The notes beneath the pieces were generated by a model that worked only from the letters and a program-made list of their open reading frames with translations, was not told the origin of the DNA and made no database searches. A stretch of DNA of 64,000 nucleotides from an uncultured Pelagibacteraceae bacterium. Lineage in GTDB: Bacteria; Pseudomonadota; Alphaproteobacteria; Pelagibacterales; Pelagibacteraceae. Below are positions 44,220 through 52,956 of this stretch, piece after piece; position 1 is the stretch's first letter, and the number at the start of each line of letters is the position of its first letter. The stretch is from the NCBI GenBank assembly GCA_902635515.1, contig CACPOD010000004.1:41548-105547 (forward strand), given 5' to 3'. The translations under genes were made by a program, and so were the position numbers.

Positions 44220-45440
44220 ATGAGAAAAATACTAGTTACTTTATTGTTTCTACTTTTTGGAACTTCTGCATTTGCAGATTGTAACATTAAAAGTGGTTCA
44301 ATAAATATTTTGGCAAATGATTTTCCTGCATTAAGAACTTTCGTTGAAACTTCTAAACAATGTAAAGGAAGTGCTGATTTTAAAGTGACTCACTCATCTG
44401 AGCATAATAAAATCGCCGTGCCAGCTTTAACTGCAAATCCATCTGAGTTTTCAGCAAGAATTGCAGCTAATAGTTCAATTGTTCCTTTGATGAACCAAGA
44501 TTTAATTAGACCTTTAGATGATCTTGTTAAAAAATATGGAAAAGGAATTCAAGACTCTCAATTAATTACAATTGATGGAAAAGTTATGGCTGTAGCATTT
44601 ATGGCTAATACACAACATTTGTATTACAGAGAAGATGTTTTGAAAGACCTTGGTATAGCTATTCCAAAAACTTATGAGGAAGTAGTTGCAGCATCTGAAA
44701 AAATTAGAGCCTCAGGTAAAATGCAATATCCTTACGCAGCTGCATACAAAGCTGGTTGGAATTTAGCAGAAGAATTTGTGAACATGTTTATTGGTCACGG
44801 TGGTGAATTCTTTAAATCTGGAAGTGCAGAGCCTAATATTAATAATGCTAAAGGCATTGCTACTTTAAATATGTTAAAAAAATTGTCTGAATTGAGTAAC
44901 CCTGATTACTTAACTCATGATAGTGAAGCAATTAAAGTGGAATGGGAATCTGGTAATGTTGCATTGATGACATTATGGGCATCTAGATCAGGAACACTTT
45001 TAGATGATGAAGGTGATCCTAACATTACTAAGGCAACTAAATTAACTGGACCTGCTACTGTAGGTGGAGGAAATATTCCAGCTGCTACATTATGGTGGGA
45101 TGGTTTCACACTTGCAAAAAACAGATCTGATGCAGATGCTGAGGCAACGTTTAGATCTTTAGCGCATGCAGCATCAAATAAGAAGATGGTTGCTGACGCT
45201 GCTGATCAAGCCGTTTGGTTAGTAGAAGGGTTTGTACCAGGACCAAAATCTATTGGTGTTATCGAAGCTGTAAAAATGGGAGCAAAACCATATCCAATGT
45301 TACCACAAATGGGTTTAATGCATGGTGCATTAGGAAGTGAGATTGTTGAGTTTTTACAAGGTAAAGAGTCAGCTGAACAAGCATTGAAAGATGTTGAGGC
45401 TGCTTACATTAGTAAAGCTAAAGAACAAGGCTTTCTATAA
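44220..45440 (+). CDS. Sugar-type ABC transporter substrate-binding protein
   Basis: A 406-residue periplasmic protein with a signal peptide (1-19, ...SAFA/DCNIKS). It has a MalE-like sugar-binding protein pattern: 'TNTQHLYYREDVLKDLGIAI'-type segment (MANTQHLYYREDVL), 'PKTYEEVVAASEKI', 'EWESGNVALMTLWASRSG'. Cysteines at the start of the mature chain (DCNIKSG and SKQCKGS) suggest a disulfide. Codon use is enriched for favoured codons, as for the other binding proteins. The substrate is unknown but the neighbouring SnoaL/cupin/MetE-like genes imply an unusual glycoside or cyclic compound. Followed by a stem-loop. Confidence 0.85.
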   Translation: MRKILVTLLFLLFGTSAFADCNIKSGSINILANDFPALRTFVETSKQCKGSADFKVTHSSEHNKIAVPALTANPSEFSARIAANSSIVPLMNQDLIRPLDDLVKKYGKGIQDSQLITIDGKVMAVAFMANTQHLYYREDVLKDLGIAIPKTYEEVVAASEKIRASGKMQYPYAAAYKAGWNLAEEFVNMFIGHGGEFFKSGSAEPNINNAKGIATLNMLKKLSELSNPDYLTHDSEAIKVEWESGNVALMTLWASRSGTLLDDEGDPNITKATKLTGPATVGGGNIPAATLWWDGFTLAKNRSDADAEATFRSLAHAASNKKMVADAADQAVWLVEGFVPGPKSIGVIEAVKMGAKPYPMLPQMGLMHGALGSEIVEFLQGKESAEQALKDVEAAYISKAKEQGFL

Positions 45441-45453
45441 AATCTAGAACTTA

Positions 45454-45478
45454 TAAGTGGGGATTTACTCCCCACTTA
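45454..45478 (+). promoter_or_regulatory. Intercistronic stem-loop after the binding-protein gene
   Basis: A perfect nine-base stem (TAAGTGGGG and CCCCACTTA, seven-base loop) lies in the 50-base gap before the permease gene. It has high GC for this genome and no strong T run, so it is more likely an mRNA-protecting or attenuating hairpin than a full terminator. Confidence 0.7.
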
Positions 45479-45490
45479 ATCAATATTTAA

Positions 45491-46519
45491 ATGCCTAATA
45501 AAACTTTTTTTTGGTTTTTCTTACCAACAGGCTTAGCAATGATCCTGTTTATTGGTTTACCAATTATATCTACAGGCATTCAATCCTTTTATGCACAACA
45601 TGATCAAGTAGTAAAAGAAGTTAAAAAATGTGATCCTTTTGGATGTACTGTTTCAATTGTCGTTGATAACGAAGAAACCTCAAAAATCAGGGAAGCAAAG
45701 CCTCTAGGAAAATTTAATGGTTTTGGCACTTATACTGATCGAAATCATTTAGCAGTTGACGAAATAAAAAAATTTTGGAATGAAACTGAAAGTTTTGGCG
45801 CTTTTGTAGACCAAGTAACTAATCTTCCCTTTTATAAAGCTCTGATATTCACTTTAACTTATTGTTTGTTTGTTACACCAAATGTGCTCCTCTTAGGATT
45901 TATTATTGCATTAAGTTTAAATGCAGTTGCTAGAAAAATTAGAGGACCTTTAATCTTTGGTACAATTTTACCGATGATTGTTACACCGTTGGTTGGATCA
46001 TTAGTATTATTTTGGATGATAGATTCTCAAGGTATAATTGGTGCAAATATTCAAAATTTGATGAATGACCCATATTTATCACTTAAATCCTCAAAAACGT
46101 TAACATGGATAACAATAATTATTTACGGAATATGGCATCACTCCCCTTTTGCCTTTGTAGTTTTTTATGCAGCTCTTCAAACAGTTCCTCAAGAACCAAT
46201 TGAAGCAGCAATTATAGATGGTGCCTCAAGATTTCAAAGAATTAAACATATAGTTTTACCACATATTTATCCTGTGGTTACATTTGTAGCTTTGATCTCT
46301 TTAATGGATAACTTTAGGGTATTTGAACCCATTATAGGGTTTAGTGCTGAGGGAAGTGCACAGTCTTTATCTTGGTTAATCTATGACAATTTAGTTAATG
46401 AGGAAGTGATATTGTTTGGTTCTGCTGCAGCTACTTCAATGATGACTATTATTGGTATAGCTATTCTACTGGCACCAGTATTAATTAGAACTTGGAAAGA
46501 ATTTAAAACGGCAAGATAA
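45491..46519 (+). CDS. Sugar ABC transporter permease (MalF type)
   Basis: A 342-residue membrane protein. The first helix (about 6-30) is followed by an 80-residue hydrophilic loop with a cysteine pair (CDPFGC), probably periplasmic; five further helices carry the EAA loop 'IEAAIIDGASRFQRIKHIVL'. It is two bases from the MalG-type permease and 50 bases after the binding-protein gene. No ATPase follows. Confidence 0.87.
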   Translation: MPNKTFFWFFLPTGLAMILFIGLPIISTGIQSFYAQHDQVVKEVKKCDPFGCTVSIVVDNEETSKIREAKPLGKFNGFGTYTDRNHLAVDEIKKFWNETESFGAFVDQVTNLPFYKALIFTLTYCLFVTPNVLLLGFIIALSLNAVARKIRGPLIFGTILPMIVTPLVGSLVLFWMIDSQGIIGANIQNLMNDPYLSLKSSKTLTWITIIIYGIWHHSPFAFVVFYAALQTVPQEPIEAAIIDGASRFQRIKHIVLPHIYPVVTFVALISLMDNFRVFEPIIGFSAEGSAQSLSWLIYDNLVNEEVILFGSAAATSMMTIIGIAILLAPVLIRTWKEFKTAR

Positions 46520-46521
46520 TT

Positions 46522-47403
46522 ATGGATTATGGACTAGATACAAAATCAACTCGTTTAAAAACTTTTAACACTATTTTTATAATCACCTGGTTGTTGATTG
46601 CTTGTTTTCCTTTTATTTGGACTTTTTGGGGATCATTTAAAGTAAGAGCTGATTTCTTTTCAAGATCTGATTGGTGGTATGCGATATCAGCATTTAATAC
46701 CTTAATTGAAACAGGCGGACAATTTACAACTAATGCTTATACACAAGCTTGGACTGAAGGCGAATTTTGGAAAGCATCAAAAAATACAATTATAGTTACA
46801 GTATTTGTTGTAAGTATTTCTTTGTTTTTAGGAACTTTAGGAGCATACGCTCTTTCAAGATCAACTGAGAAATATGCTTTTTGGATTTTAATGGCAGCTT
46901 TAATTTTTAGAGCTATGCCACATATAACTTTAGTATCAGGATATCTTTTTCCTTTCTTTGAATTGCAGATTTGGGGAATTCTTCCAACTACAATTGTTGT
47001 TTTGGTTGCTATAAATCAACCTTTTACTTTGTGGCTGCTTTATTCATTTTTCAAAACTGTTCCTAAAGAACTTGATGAAAGTGCTTTAATAGATGGTTGT
47101 TCTTATTTTCAAGCTTTTAGGCATATTATTATGCCTGTGATGTGGCCTGGAGTAATTACAGCAGGTTTATTTAGTTTAATGTTAGCCTATAATGATTTTA
47201 CCGTAACAGCGTTACTTCTTAATCAAGAAAATCATACCATGGTTCCAAAAATTCAAAGTTATTTAGGTACTAATCAACATGAAGGAAATTTAATGTGGGC
47301 AGTTTCTGCAGTTGTATCTGCTACTGCACCTTTGTTTATGCTTGTTATGTTTTTTCAAAGACAGGTTATTAGTGGTTTAACTGCTGGAGCTGTGAAAGGT
47401 TGA
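46522..47403 (+). CDS. Sugar ABC transporter permease (MalG type)
   Basis: A 293-residue protein of normal family length, six helices. The EAA loop is 'LDESALIDGCSYFQAFRHII' and the end is 'SGLTAGAVKG', a MalG-type C terminus. It completes the heterodimeric channel with the MalF-type protein. Its stop overlaps the start of the HAD-like gene, which is thus in the same operon. The likely ATPase is the MalK-type protein at 38906-39961. Confidence 0.87.
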   Translation: MDYGLDTKSTRLKTFNTIFIITWLLIACFPFIWTFWGSFKVRADFFSRSDWWYAISAFNTLIETGGQFTTNAYTQAWTEGEFWKASKNTIIVTVFVVSISLFLGTLGAYALSRSTEKYAFWILMAALIFRAMPHITLVSGYLFPFFELQIWGILPTTIVVLVAINQPFTLWLLYSFFKTVPKELDESALIDGCSYFQAFRHIIMPVMWPGVITAGLFSLMLAYNDFTVTALLLNQENHTMVPKIQSYLGTNQHEGNLMWAVSAVVSATAPLFMLVMFFQRQVISGLTAGAVKG

Positions 47404-48062
47404 AATATTATAAAGCATTACTTTTTGGTTCTATTGGATCTATTGTTGAAACCTCAGAAATTCAAAGAAAGTCATTTAATAAAGCATTCAAACAATATGG
47501 ACTCGATTGGAATTGGACCAAACGTGAGTATCAAAATTTATTAAGCAAATCAGGTGGCAAAAATAGAATATCAAGATATGCCAAAAAGAAAAAAATTGAA
47601 GTTAATTCAGTATATTTAAGAAATTTAAAGACTAAATTCTTTAATAATTATCTTAAAAAAAATCATCTTAAATTAAGGCCAGGTGTTAAAAATTTAATTT
47701 CTTTATGCAAAAAAGAAAATATAAAAATTGCATTTGTTTCATCTACTTCTACAAATAATATAAATGCAATCTTATATTGTTTAAGAAATTCAATTAATAA
47801 AAGAGATTTTAACTTTATAGGGAATGCAAAATTAGTAAAAAAATACAAACCCTACCCAGATATATACTTATTAGCACTTAAAAAACTTAAGCTTAAAGCT
47901 AATGATTGTGTAGCAATTGAGGATTCTCAAGAAAGTTTAAATTCAGCTAGACGAGCTAAAATAAAATGTATAATTTTCCCTGGAAAATTTCATTCTTCAA
48001 AAAAATTTATTGGAGCTTATAAAAAAGTTTATCAGCTTAATAAAAATATTATTTTGAGATAA
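47400..48062 (+). CDS. HAD-superfamily (CbbY-like) protein lacking the catalytic nucleophile
   Basis: A 220-residue protein of the haloacid-dehalogenase fold, starting at a TTG that overlaps the permease stop. The first motif, normally DxDGT, reads LLFGSIGSIVETS: the nucleophile aspartate is G10 and the second aspartate is I12. The rest is recognisable: motif II serine/threonine (AFVSSTST), motif III lysine (KKYKPYPDIY) and motif IV acid pair region (CVAIEDSQESLNSARRA). It is therefore a HAD homologue unlikely to be a phosphatase or phosphomutase by the usual mechanism. Its place behind a sugar transporter suggests a sugar-phosphate binding or regulatory role. Converges with the hydrolase gene, overlapping by 14 bases. 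Confidence 0.75.
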   Translation: MKYYKALLFGSIGSIVETSEIQRKSFNKAFKQYGLDWNWTKREYQNLLSKSGGKNRISRYAKKKKIEVNSVYLRNLKTKFFNNYLKKNHLKLRPGVKNLISLCKKENIKIAFVSSTSTNNINAILYCLRNSINKRDFNFIGNAKLVKKYKPYPDIYLLALKKLKLKANDCVAIEDSQESLNSARRAKIKCIIFPGKFHSSKKFIGAYKKVYQLNKNIILR

Positions 48063-48804
48063 ATTCTTTTACCAAATTATTAAACTGATCAGGCTGTTCT
48101 AAGTGAACATTATGAGCACAATCTTTAAATATTTCTAAACGGCTATTTTTAATGTTTTTATTAAGTGTATCAACTTGATCAAAATTATATGAAGTATCTT
48201 TATCGCCCCATATTATAAGGGTGTCATTTTTTATATTTTTTAAATTTTCTTTACCTCTCCAATTTTTCATTGCTAGTAATGCATTATCAGCAGCTTCTAA
48301 TGAAACATTTTTAACAGCATTTTCACAAAGGGAATAATTTTTGTCCTTATCACCTTTTACAAACCACTTAAGAGGCACTCTAGAAAAAGAGAGTTGTGTA
48401 CCTTCTTGTTTAAGTTTTTCCCTTGTTTCATCCATAGTCTCAAATCTTCCCGGGATATCTCCAATAGATCCTGTTGCAAAACAAATTAATTTATTAACTC
48501 TATCCCCAATCAATTTTGTAATTTCTTGAACAATCATTCCTCCCATTGAATGACCAATTAAATTGAATTTATCAATCTTTTTTTGATCTAGTACATTTAT
48601 AATTTCTTTAGCCATTTTATTAATAGAATCTAAAGATTTTACATTATGACTTTCTCCAAATCCTGGGAGAGCTGGGGTAATTACACGATAATCTTTTGAA
48701 AAAAATTCTTTTTGAAAAGTCCACATTTCAGATGAGCCTAGATAACCATGAACTAAAACAAAAGGAAACCCTTCGCCTAAATCATCTACGTAAATCTTGC
48801 TCAT
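48049..48804 (-). CDS. Alpha/beta-hydrolase family protein
   Basis: A 251-residue cytoplasmic alpha/beta hydrolase. Nucleophile elbow GHSMGG (S86), oxyanion-type HGYLGS near residue 20, and a C-terminal histidine in CAHNVHLEQP. No signal peptide. Members hydrolyse esters, lactones or C-C bonds; the substrate cannot be named. Its start overlaps the stop of the LysE exporter gene by four bases, so both share a transcript. Possibly unrelated to the sugar cluster, which converges on it. Confidence 0.8.
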   Translation of the reverse strand: MSKIYVDDLGEGFPFVLVHGYLGSSEMWTFQKEFFSKDYRVITPALPGFGESHNVKSLDSINKMAKEIINVLDQKKIDKFNLIGHSMGGMIVQEITKLIGDRVNKLICFATGSIGDIPGRFETMDETREKLKQEGTQLSFSRVPLKWFVKGDKDKNYSLCENAVKNVSLEAADNALLAMKNWRGKENLKNIKNDTLIIWGDKDTSYNFDQVDTLNKNIKNSRLEIFKDCAHNVHLEQPDQFNNLVKEFISK

Positions 48805-49406
48805 AATATTTCCTTAATAATGAATAAAGTTAAAATAAACATAAAACATATAATAAAAATATTAATTACTTTCCAAATTTTTTTACTATTTGCATACTTC
48901 GATAAATAATTAGATAAATATCCTAATATAAAAAAAAATAAAAATGATGCTATAGACGCACCTATCCCAAATAAAATTTTTTGGTTAAGTAAATAATTTT
49001 TTGAAAAATTTCCAAGAAAAAAAACTGTATCAGAATAAACATGTGGATTTAAATATGTAAATCCTAAAGTTTTAAATACAATATTTAATTTTGAAATATT
49101 ATTTGGCTCAGTGCTAAAATTAATATCAGAATAATGAAATTTTATTTTTTTAAAAATAAAGTGAACTAAAAATAAAATTAAAAATAAATTTAAAATTAAT
49201 TCAATTAAAGAGTTAAAATACTGATTAAAATAATGGAAAAGAAAAATACCCAAAAAAATTAATATCAAATCTGATATTGAGCATATTAAGCAAACAATAA
49301 ATATGTGTTGTTTTTTTAAACCTTGCTCAATAACAAAAATATTCTGGGCACCTATAGCTAAGATTAAGCTAATCCCAGTAAAGAAGCCTAATACCAGGTA
49401 TTCCAT
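48801..49406 (-). CDS. LysE/ArgO-family amino-acid exporter
   Basis: A 201-residue membrane protein with about six helices. The N-terminal 'GFFTGISLILAIGAQNIFVI' and 'GLTYLNPHVYSDTVFFLG'-type (FTYLNPHVYSDTVFFLG) segments are LysE/ArgO hallmarks. These proteins export basic amino acids or other small solutes. It starts 12 bases after the VOC gene and overlaps the hydrolase gene. Confidence 0.82.
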   Translation of the reverse strand: MEYLVLGFFTGISLILAIGAQNIFVIEQGLKKQHIFIVCLICSISDLILIFLGIFLFHYFNQYFNSLIELILNLFLILFLVHFIFKKIKFHYSDINFSTEPNNISKLNIVFKTLGFTYLNPHVYSDTVFFLGNFSKNYLLNQKILFGIGASIASFLFFFILGYLSNYLSKYANSKKIWKVINIFIICFMFILTLFIIKEIL

Positions 49407-49418
49407 TAGGCTTTAAGT

Positions 49419-49829
49419 TTACTCTGGATTTGCTGTTAATGTTTTGATTTCTAGAATATTTTCGTTTGGGTCTTTAACGAAGAAAGTTTCTTGCTCGTAT
49501 TTTGTTCCTTTAAATCTCAAATAAGGTTCATCGTAATACTTAGTTCCACTATCTTTTAATCTTTGTTTTAAAGCATCAAAGTCTTTTCTTGATAAATGAA
49601 CACCAAAATGAGGAACAGAAACATTTCCCATGTCTACATCATGTCTCTCATTGTCTAATTTATGTTCGCTTTTATGCAAAGTTAATTCATTGCCCCAAAA
49701 ATCAACATCTGCCCACTCTTGTGCAGAGTTATCTAACCTACATCCTAAAGTTTCACTGTAAAATTTTTTTGCAACCTCTAAGTCTCCACATGGGATAGCT
49801 AGATGAAAACAATTGGTGTTTTTGTACAT
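49419..49829 (-). CDS. VOC-family (glyoxalase/bleomycin resistance-like) protein
   Basis: A 136-residue protein of the vicinal-oxygen-chelate fold: 'CFHLAIPCGDLEVAKKFYSE' at the start (metal histidine H9), 'PHFGVHLSRKDFDALKQRLK' in the middle and 'QETFFVKDPNENILEIK' (metal glutamate) at the end. Family members include dioxygenases, glyoxalase and antibiotic-binding proteins. The likely role is not known. First gene of the operon with LysE and the hydrolase. Confidence 0.8.
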   Translation of the reverse strand: MYKNTNCFHLAIPCGDLEVAKKFYSETLGCRLDNSAQEWADVDFWGNELTLHKSEHKLDNERHDVDMGNVSVPHFGVHLSRKDFDALKQRLKDSGTKYYDEPYLRFKGTKYEQETFFVKDPNENILEIKTLTANPE

Positions 49830-49909
49830 ATAAACCTCTTTAAATTGAGCGATTAAGTACTATATAAGGCATATAATTTTTTAATCAACAGCAACTAAAC
49901 TTAAGAAAT

Positions 49910-50494
49910 ATGAGTGATTTTTTACAATCAATAATTGATAGAGATCCAGCAGCAAAATCTAAATTAAGTTTAATATTAACTTATCCAGGTGTTAAAGCAG
50001 TATTCTTTCATAGAATAGCTAATTTTTTTAGTACTGCAAAATTTCATTTGATTGCAAGAATCATTTCTCAATTTTCAAGATTCTTAACTGGTATCGAAAT
50101 ACATCCAAACGCTAAAATTGGAAAAAATTTATTTATCGATCATGGAATGGGTGTTGTGATTGGCGAAACTTCAGACATTGGAAACAATGTTACAATCTAT
50201 CATATGGTTACATTAGGTGGAATTGCACCTAGTATAAACTCTAATGATCAACGTAATATGAAAAGACATCCTACTATAAAAGAAGATGTAGTAATTGGAT
50301 CAGGTGCACAAGTATTAGGTCCAGTAGTTGTTGGCAAAGGTGCAAGAATTGGAGCTAATGCAGTTATAACTAAAGACGTTGCAGAAAATGCTGTGATGGT
50401 TGGAATTCCAGCAAGAAGTGTTGGTATTGCTGATAGTGAATTTAAACCTTATGGTATTACACCTGATAGTGATAAAAAATCAGATAATGAATAA
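49910..50494 (+). CDS. cysE: Serine O-acetyltransferase (short form)
   Basis: A 194-residue hexapeptide-repeat acetyltransferase. The N-terminal '[20 protein letters not shown]' and '[20 protein letters not shown]' with the catalytic-type histidines and the left-handed helix '[20 protein letters not shown]' identify CysE. It is shorter than the 270-residue E. coli enzyme, the common short form. It makes O-acetylserine from serine and acetyl-CoA. Its 3' end overlaps cysK by 8 bases. Confidence 0.92.
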   Translation: MSDFLQSIIDRDPAAKSKLSLILTYPGVKAVFFHRIANFFSTAKFHLIARIISQFSRFLTGIEIHPNAKIGKNLFIDHGMGVVIGETSDIGNNVTIYHMVTLGGIAPSINSNDQRNMKRHPTIKEDVVIGSGAQVLGPVVVGKGARIGANAVITKDVAENAVMVGIPARSVGIADSEFKPYGITPDSDKKSDNE

Positions 50495-51488
50495 CACACA
50501 AAACGATTTTATTTCAGGAATAGGAAATACCCCACTAATTAAATTAAGAGCAGCTTCAGAAATTACTGGATGCAATATTTATGGAAAAGCAGAATTTTTA
50601 AATCCAGGTGGATCAGTTAAAGATAGAGCTGCACTTGCTTTAATTAAAGACGCTCAAGAAAAAAAATTAATTGCTAAAGGTGGAACAGTTGTTGAAGGAA
50701 CAGCAGGTAACACTGGAATTGGTTTAGGCCTTTTAGGAAATTCTTTAGGTTATAAAACTATAATTGTAATGAATGATAATCAAACCCAAGAGAAAAAAGA
50801 TCTACTTAGAAATCTTGGAGCTGAATTAAGATTAGTGCCACCTAAACCTTACAAAGATGATAACAATTTTGTTAAAGTGGCAGCTAGACTAGCTGACGAA
50901 TTAAGACCAACAAATAATAACGGTGTTATTTGGGCTAACCAATTTGATAATACTGCAAATTCCAAAGGTCATTACGAAGGAACAGGACAAGAAATTTGGG
51001 AACAAACTGAAGGTAAGGTTGATGGCTTTGTATGTTCTTCTGGAACTGGAGGAACTATTTCAGGTGTAAGTAATGCTCTTAAAGAAAAAAACAAAAATAT
51101 AAAAATTTACCTATCTGATCCAAAAGGTTCTGCTCTTTATAATTACATTAAAAATGGTGAACTTAAATCGGAGGGTGGTTCAATTACCGAAGGTATTGGC
51201 TCAAGTAGAGTGACTGCTAACTTTGGTGAAGCCAAAATTGATGACGCATACTCCATTGATGATCATGAAGCATTACCTATTCTTTATGATTTAATTCAAA
51301 ATGAAGGCCTGAGCTTAGGTACTAGTTGTGGTATCAATATCGCTGGAGCAATAAGAATGGGTAAAGAATTAGGGCCTGGTAAAACTATTGTAACAATTCT
51401 TTGTGATAGAAGTGATAAATACGCAACTAAAATGTTTAATAAAAAATTTTTAGAAGAAAAAGGTTTGCCAGTACCTAATTGGTTTTAG
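50487..51488 (+). CDS. cysK: Cysteine synthase (O-acetylserine sulfhydrylase)
   Basis: A 333-residue PLP enzyme. The frame runs back to 50400, but the ATG at 50487 ([20 protein letters not shown]) gives the normal N terminus. The PLP lysine is K45 in [10 protein letters not shown], with [11 protein letters not shown] as the substrate loop and [11 protein letters not shown] as the phosphate loop. It uses O-acetylserine and sulfide (or thiosulfate) to make cysteine. It is coupled to cysE. SAR11 cells commonly lack sulfate reduction and take reduced sulfur, so this enzyme is central to their sulfur assimilation; that is family and lineage knowledge, not seen here. Confidence 0.92.
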   Translation: MNNTQNDFISGIGNTPLIKLRAASEITGCNIYGKAEFLNPGGSVKDRAALALIKDAQEKKLIAKGGTVVEGTAGNTGIGLGLLGNSLGYKTIIVMNDNQTQEKKDLLRNLGAELRLVPPKPYKDDNNFVKVAARLADELRPTNNNGVIWANQFDNTANSKGHYEGTGQEIWEQTEGKVDGFVCSSGTGGTISGVSNALKEKNKNIKIYLSDPKGSALYNYIKNGELKSEGGSITEGIGSSRVTANFGEAKIDDAYSIDDHEALPILYDLIQNEGLSLGTSCGINIAGAIRMGKELGPGKTIVTILCDRSDKYATKMFNKKFLEEKGLPVPNWF

Positions 51489-51901
51489 ATATAAATTTTA
51501 TCAGCTAATCCGTAACAAAGTATTGCGCTCAATAAAGTTAAAATTCCTGGTGTAATAACACCTTCAATAGATGTTTGTGGAGTATGACCTAACTTATTTA
51601 TTTTAATTGTATAAATTCCCACACAAAAAGCTGAAAGGTTTTGTAAAAATACTAAATTAAAAAAAGCCCATGTTCCTTGGAGCCCATCAGGTCTTATGAA
51701 CCCAACCCATATAGCCATAGCTACAGCTCCAATAAATAATGATCCGAAAAATCTTGTCATTATAGCGCCTGAATCGTCCATACCAAATTTGTCTAAAAAT
51801 TTCTTTGTAGCAAAAACAGTCTGATATGCATAAGCAGCAAAAATTATGAAATGAACAAGAAAAACGATTAAATAAAATATTCCATTAAACTTTTCGATCA
51901 T
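51485..51901 (-). CDS. Small four-helix membrane protein, unknown
   Basis: A 138-residue protein with four hydrophobic helices (about 5-27, 45-68, 76-98 and 113-134). 'FFGSLFIGAVAMAIWVGFIR' and 'LQGTWAFFNLVFLQNLSAFC' are prominent. I do not recognise the family; the plan resembles DoxX-like or other four-helix proteins. It converges with cysK, overlapping by four bases, and is divergent from the secreted-protein operon. Confidence 0.6.
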   Translation of the reverse strand: MIEKFNGIFYLIVFLVHFIIFAAYAYQTVFATKKFLDKFGMDDSGAIMTRFFGSLFIGAVAMAIWVGFIRPDGLQGTWAFFNLVFLQNLSAFCVGIYTIKINKLGHTPQTSIEGVITPGILTLLSAILCYGLADKIYI

Positions 51902-52061
51902 AATTAAACGTTATCAAAAATTAAAATCAAATTAAATAGCTAAAAACAGCATTTCTTATTGATAAAAATTGCATATCTGACGTGCGATATGAACGCATGA
52001 GACTCATTCATAAAAATGTAACAGTATTCAGTTACGGTTTAACTATTTAGAAAGGTAAATT

Positions 52062-52544
52062 ATGAAAAGATTAATATTAGCATTAGTATTTACATTAATG
52101 TCATCTCTTTCATTTGCAGATGGTCATAGTGGAAAAATAGATCTTAAAGGATTTTTTGTTGGTGATGCTAAAGTAATTGTTGATGATAAAGGAAACCCAA
52201 TGACTTTTGCTTATGATGGTTTGGTAGGTATGATGGCAGTAGGTGGTACTACATTTGGAGATAATTCATCTCATTATTGTGTTGGTGCTGGATCGATTCC
52301 TGGAAAAGGATTTGAGATGGGTCACTGTATTATAAAATTTATTAATGGAGATACTGCAATAACCTATTATGAGATTAAATTAGGTTACTCTATGGAGGGT
52401 ACATTTAAATGTATCAGTGGTACAGGTAGATATGAAGGTATCGAATGTAGTGGTACTACCGGCTATACCCAAATTAAAACAGCCCAAGAAGGTAAAGTTC
52501 ATTCAACGAATTATCTACAAGGAACTTATACTTTAAAAAAGTAA
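52062..52544 (+). CDS. Secreted protein, unknown; possible allene-oxide-cyclase-like barrel
   Basis: A 160-residue protein with a signal peptide (1-19, SLSFA/DGHS). The mature part is glycine-rich and beta-prone, with four cysteines (HYCVGAG, GHCIIKF, FKCISG, IECSG). The pattern 'GTGRYEGIECSGTTGYTQI' is like the closing strand of allene-oxide-cyclase/dirigent-type barrels; that is a weak resemblance. First gene of a five-gene run on this strand. Function unknown. Confidence 0.55.
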   Translation: MKRLILALVFTLMSSLSFADGHSGKIDLKGFFVGDAKVIVDDKGNPMTFAYDGLVGMMAVGGTTFGDNSSHYCVGAGSIPGKGFEMGHCIIKFINGDTAITYYEIKLGYSMEGTFKCISGTGRYEGIECSGTTGYTQIKTAQEGKVHSTNYLQGTYTLKK

Positions 52545-52562
52545 ATTAATAGAGGATAACAA

Positions 52563-52937
52563 ATGAAAAATATAATTATATTAATAAGCACTTTATTTTT
52601 TGCTACCTCAACTTATGCAGGCATGTCTGATAGCGACAAGAATAGAGCATGGGAATGTAGTGGAATCTATATGGCGAACTACTTCTTACCTTCAGGGGAA
52701 ACATTTGAATATAGTATGAAAGAAAAATCTATGGCATCTGTAAAAGTTTTAAAAGCTTATGCTTTAGAAGTAGGAATTCCTGAAAAGGAATGGGATGAAG
52801 GCGTAAACAAAGCTGTCGATAAGCATTATGGATCTAAATTTGACGAATCTAAAACTAATGCATGTCATGACTTTGTAAATTCAACAATACCTAATGGAGA
52901 AGATAGAGTTAAAAAGGTAGTTCAAACTCTATATTAA
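52563..52937 (+). CDS. Small secreted protein, unknown
   Basis: A 124-residue protein with a signal peptide (1-19, STYA/GMSDS). The mature part is helical and charged, with two cysteines (WECSG, NACHDF) that could form a disulfide. No family recognised. It lies 18 bases after the first secreted-protein gene and probably shares its transcript. Confidence 0.55.
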   Translation: MKNIIILISTLFFATSTYAGMSDSDKNRAWECSGIYMANYFLPSGETFEYSMKEKSMASVKVLKAYALEVGIPEKEWDEGVNKAVDKHYGSKFDESKTNACHDFVNSTIPNGEDRVKKVVQTLY

Positions 52938-52956
52938 CAAAAAAAAAGGAGAAAAA

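Noticed and set aside
50400..50486. A longer N terminus for cysK starting at 50400
   Set aside because: The extra 29 residues lie within cysE in another frame and do not resemble any cysteine synthase N terminus; the ATG at 50487 fits.
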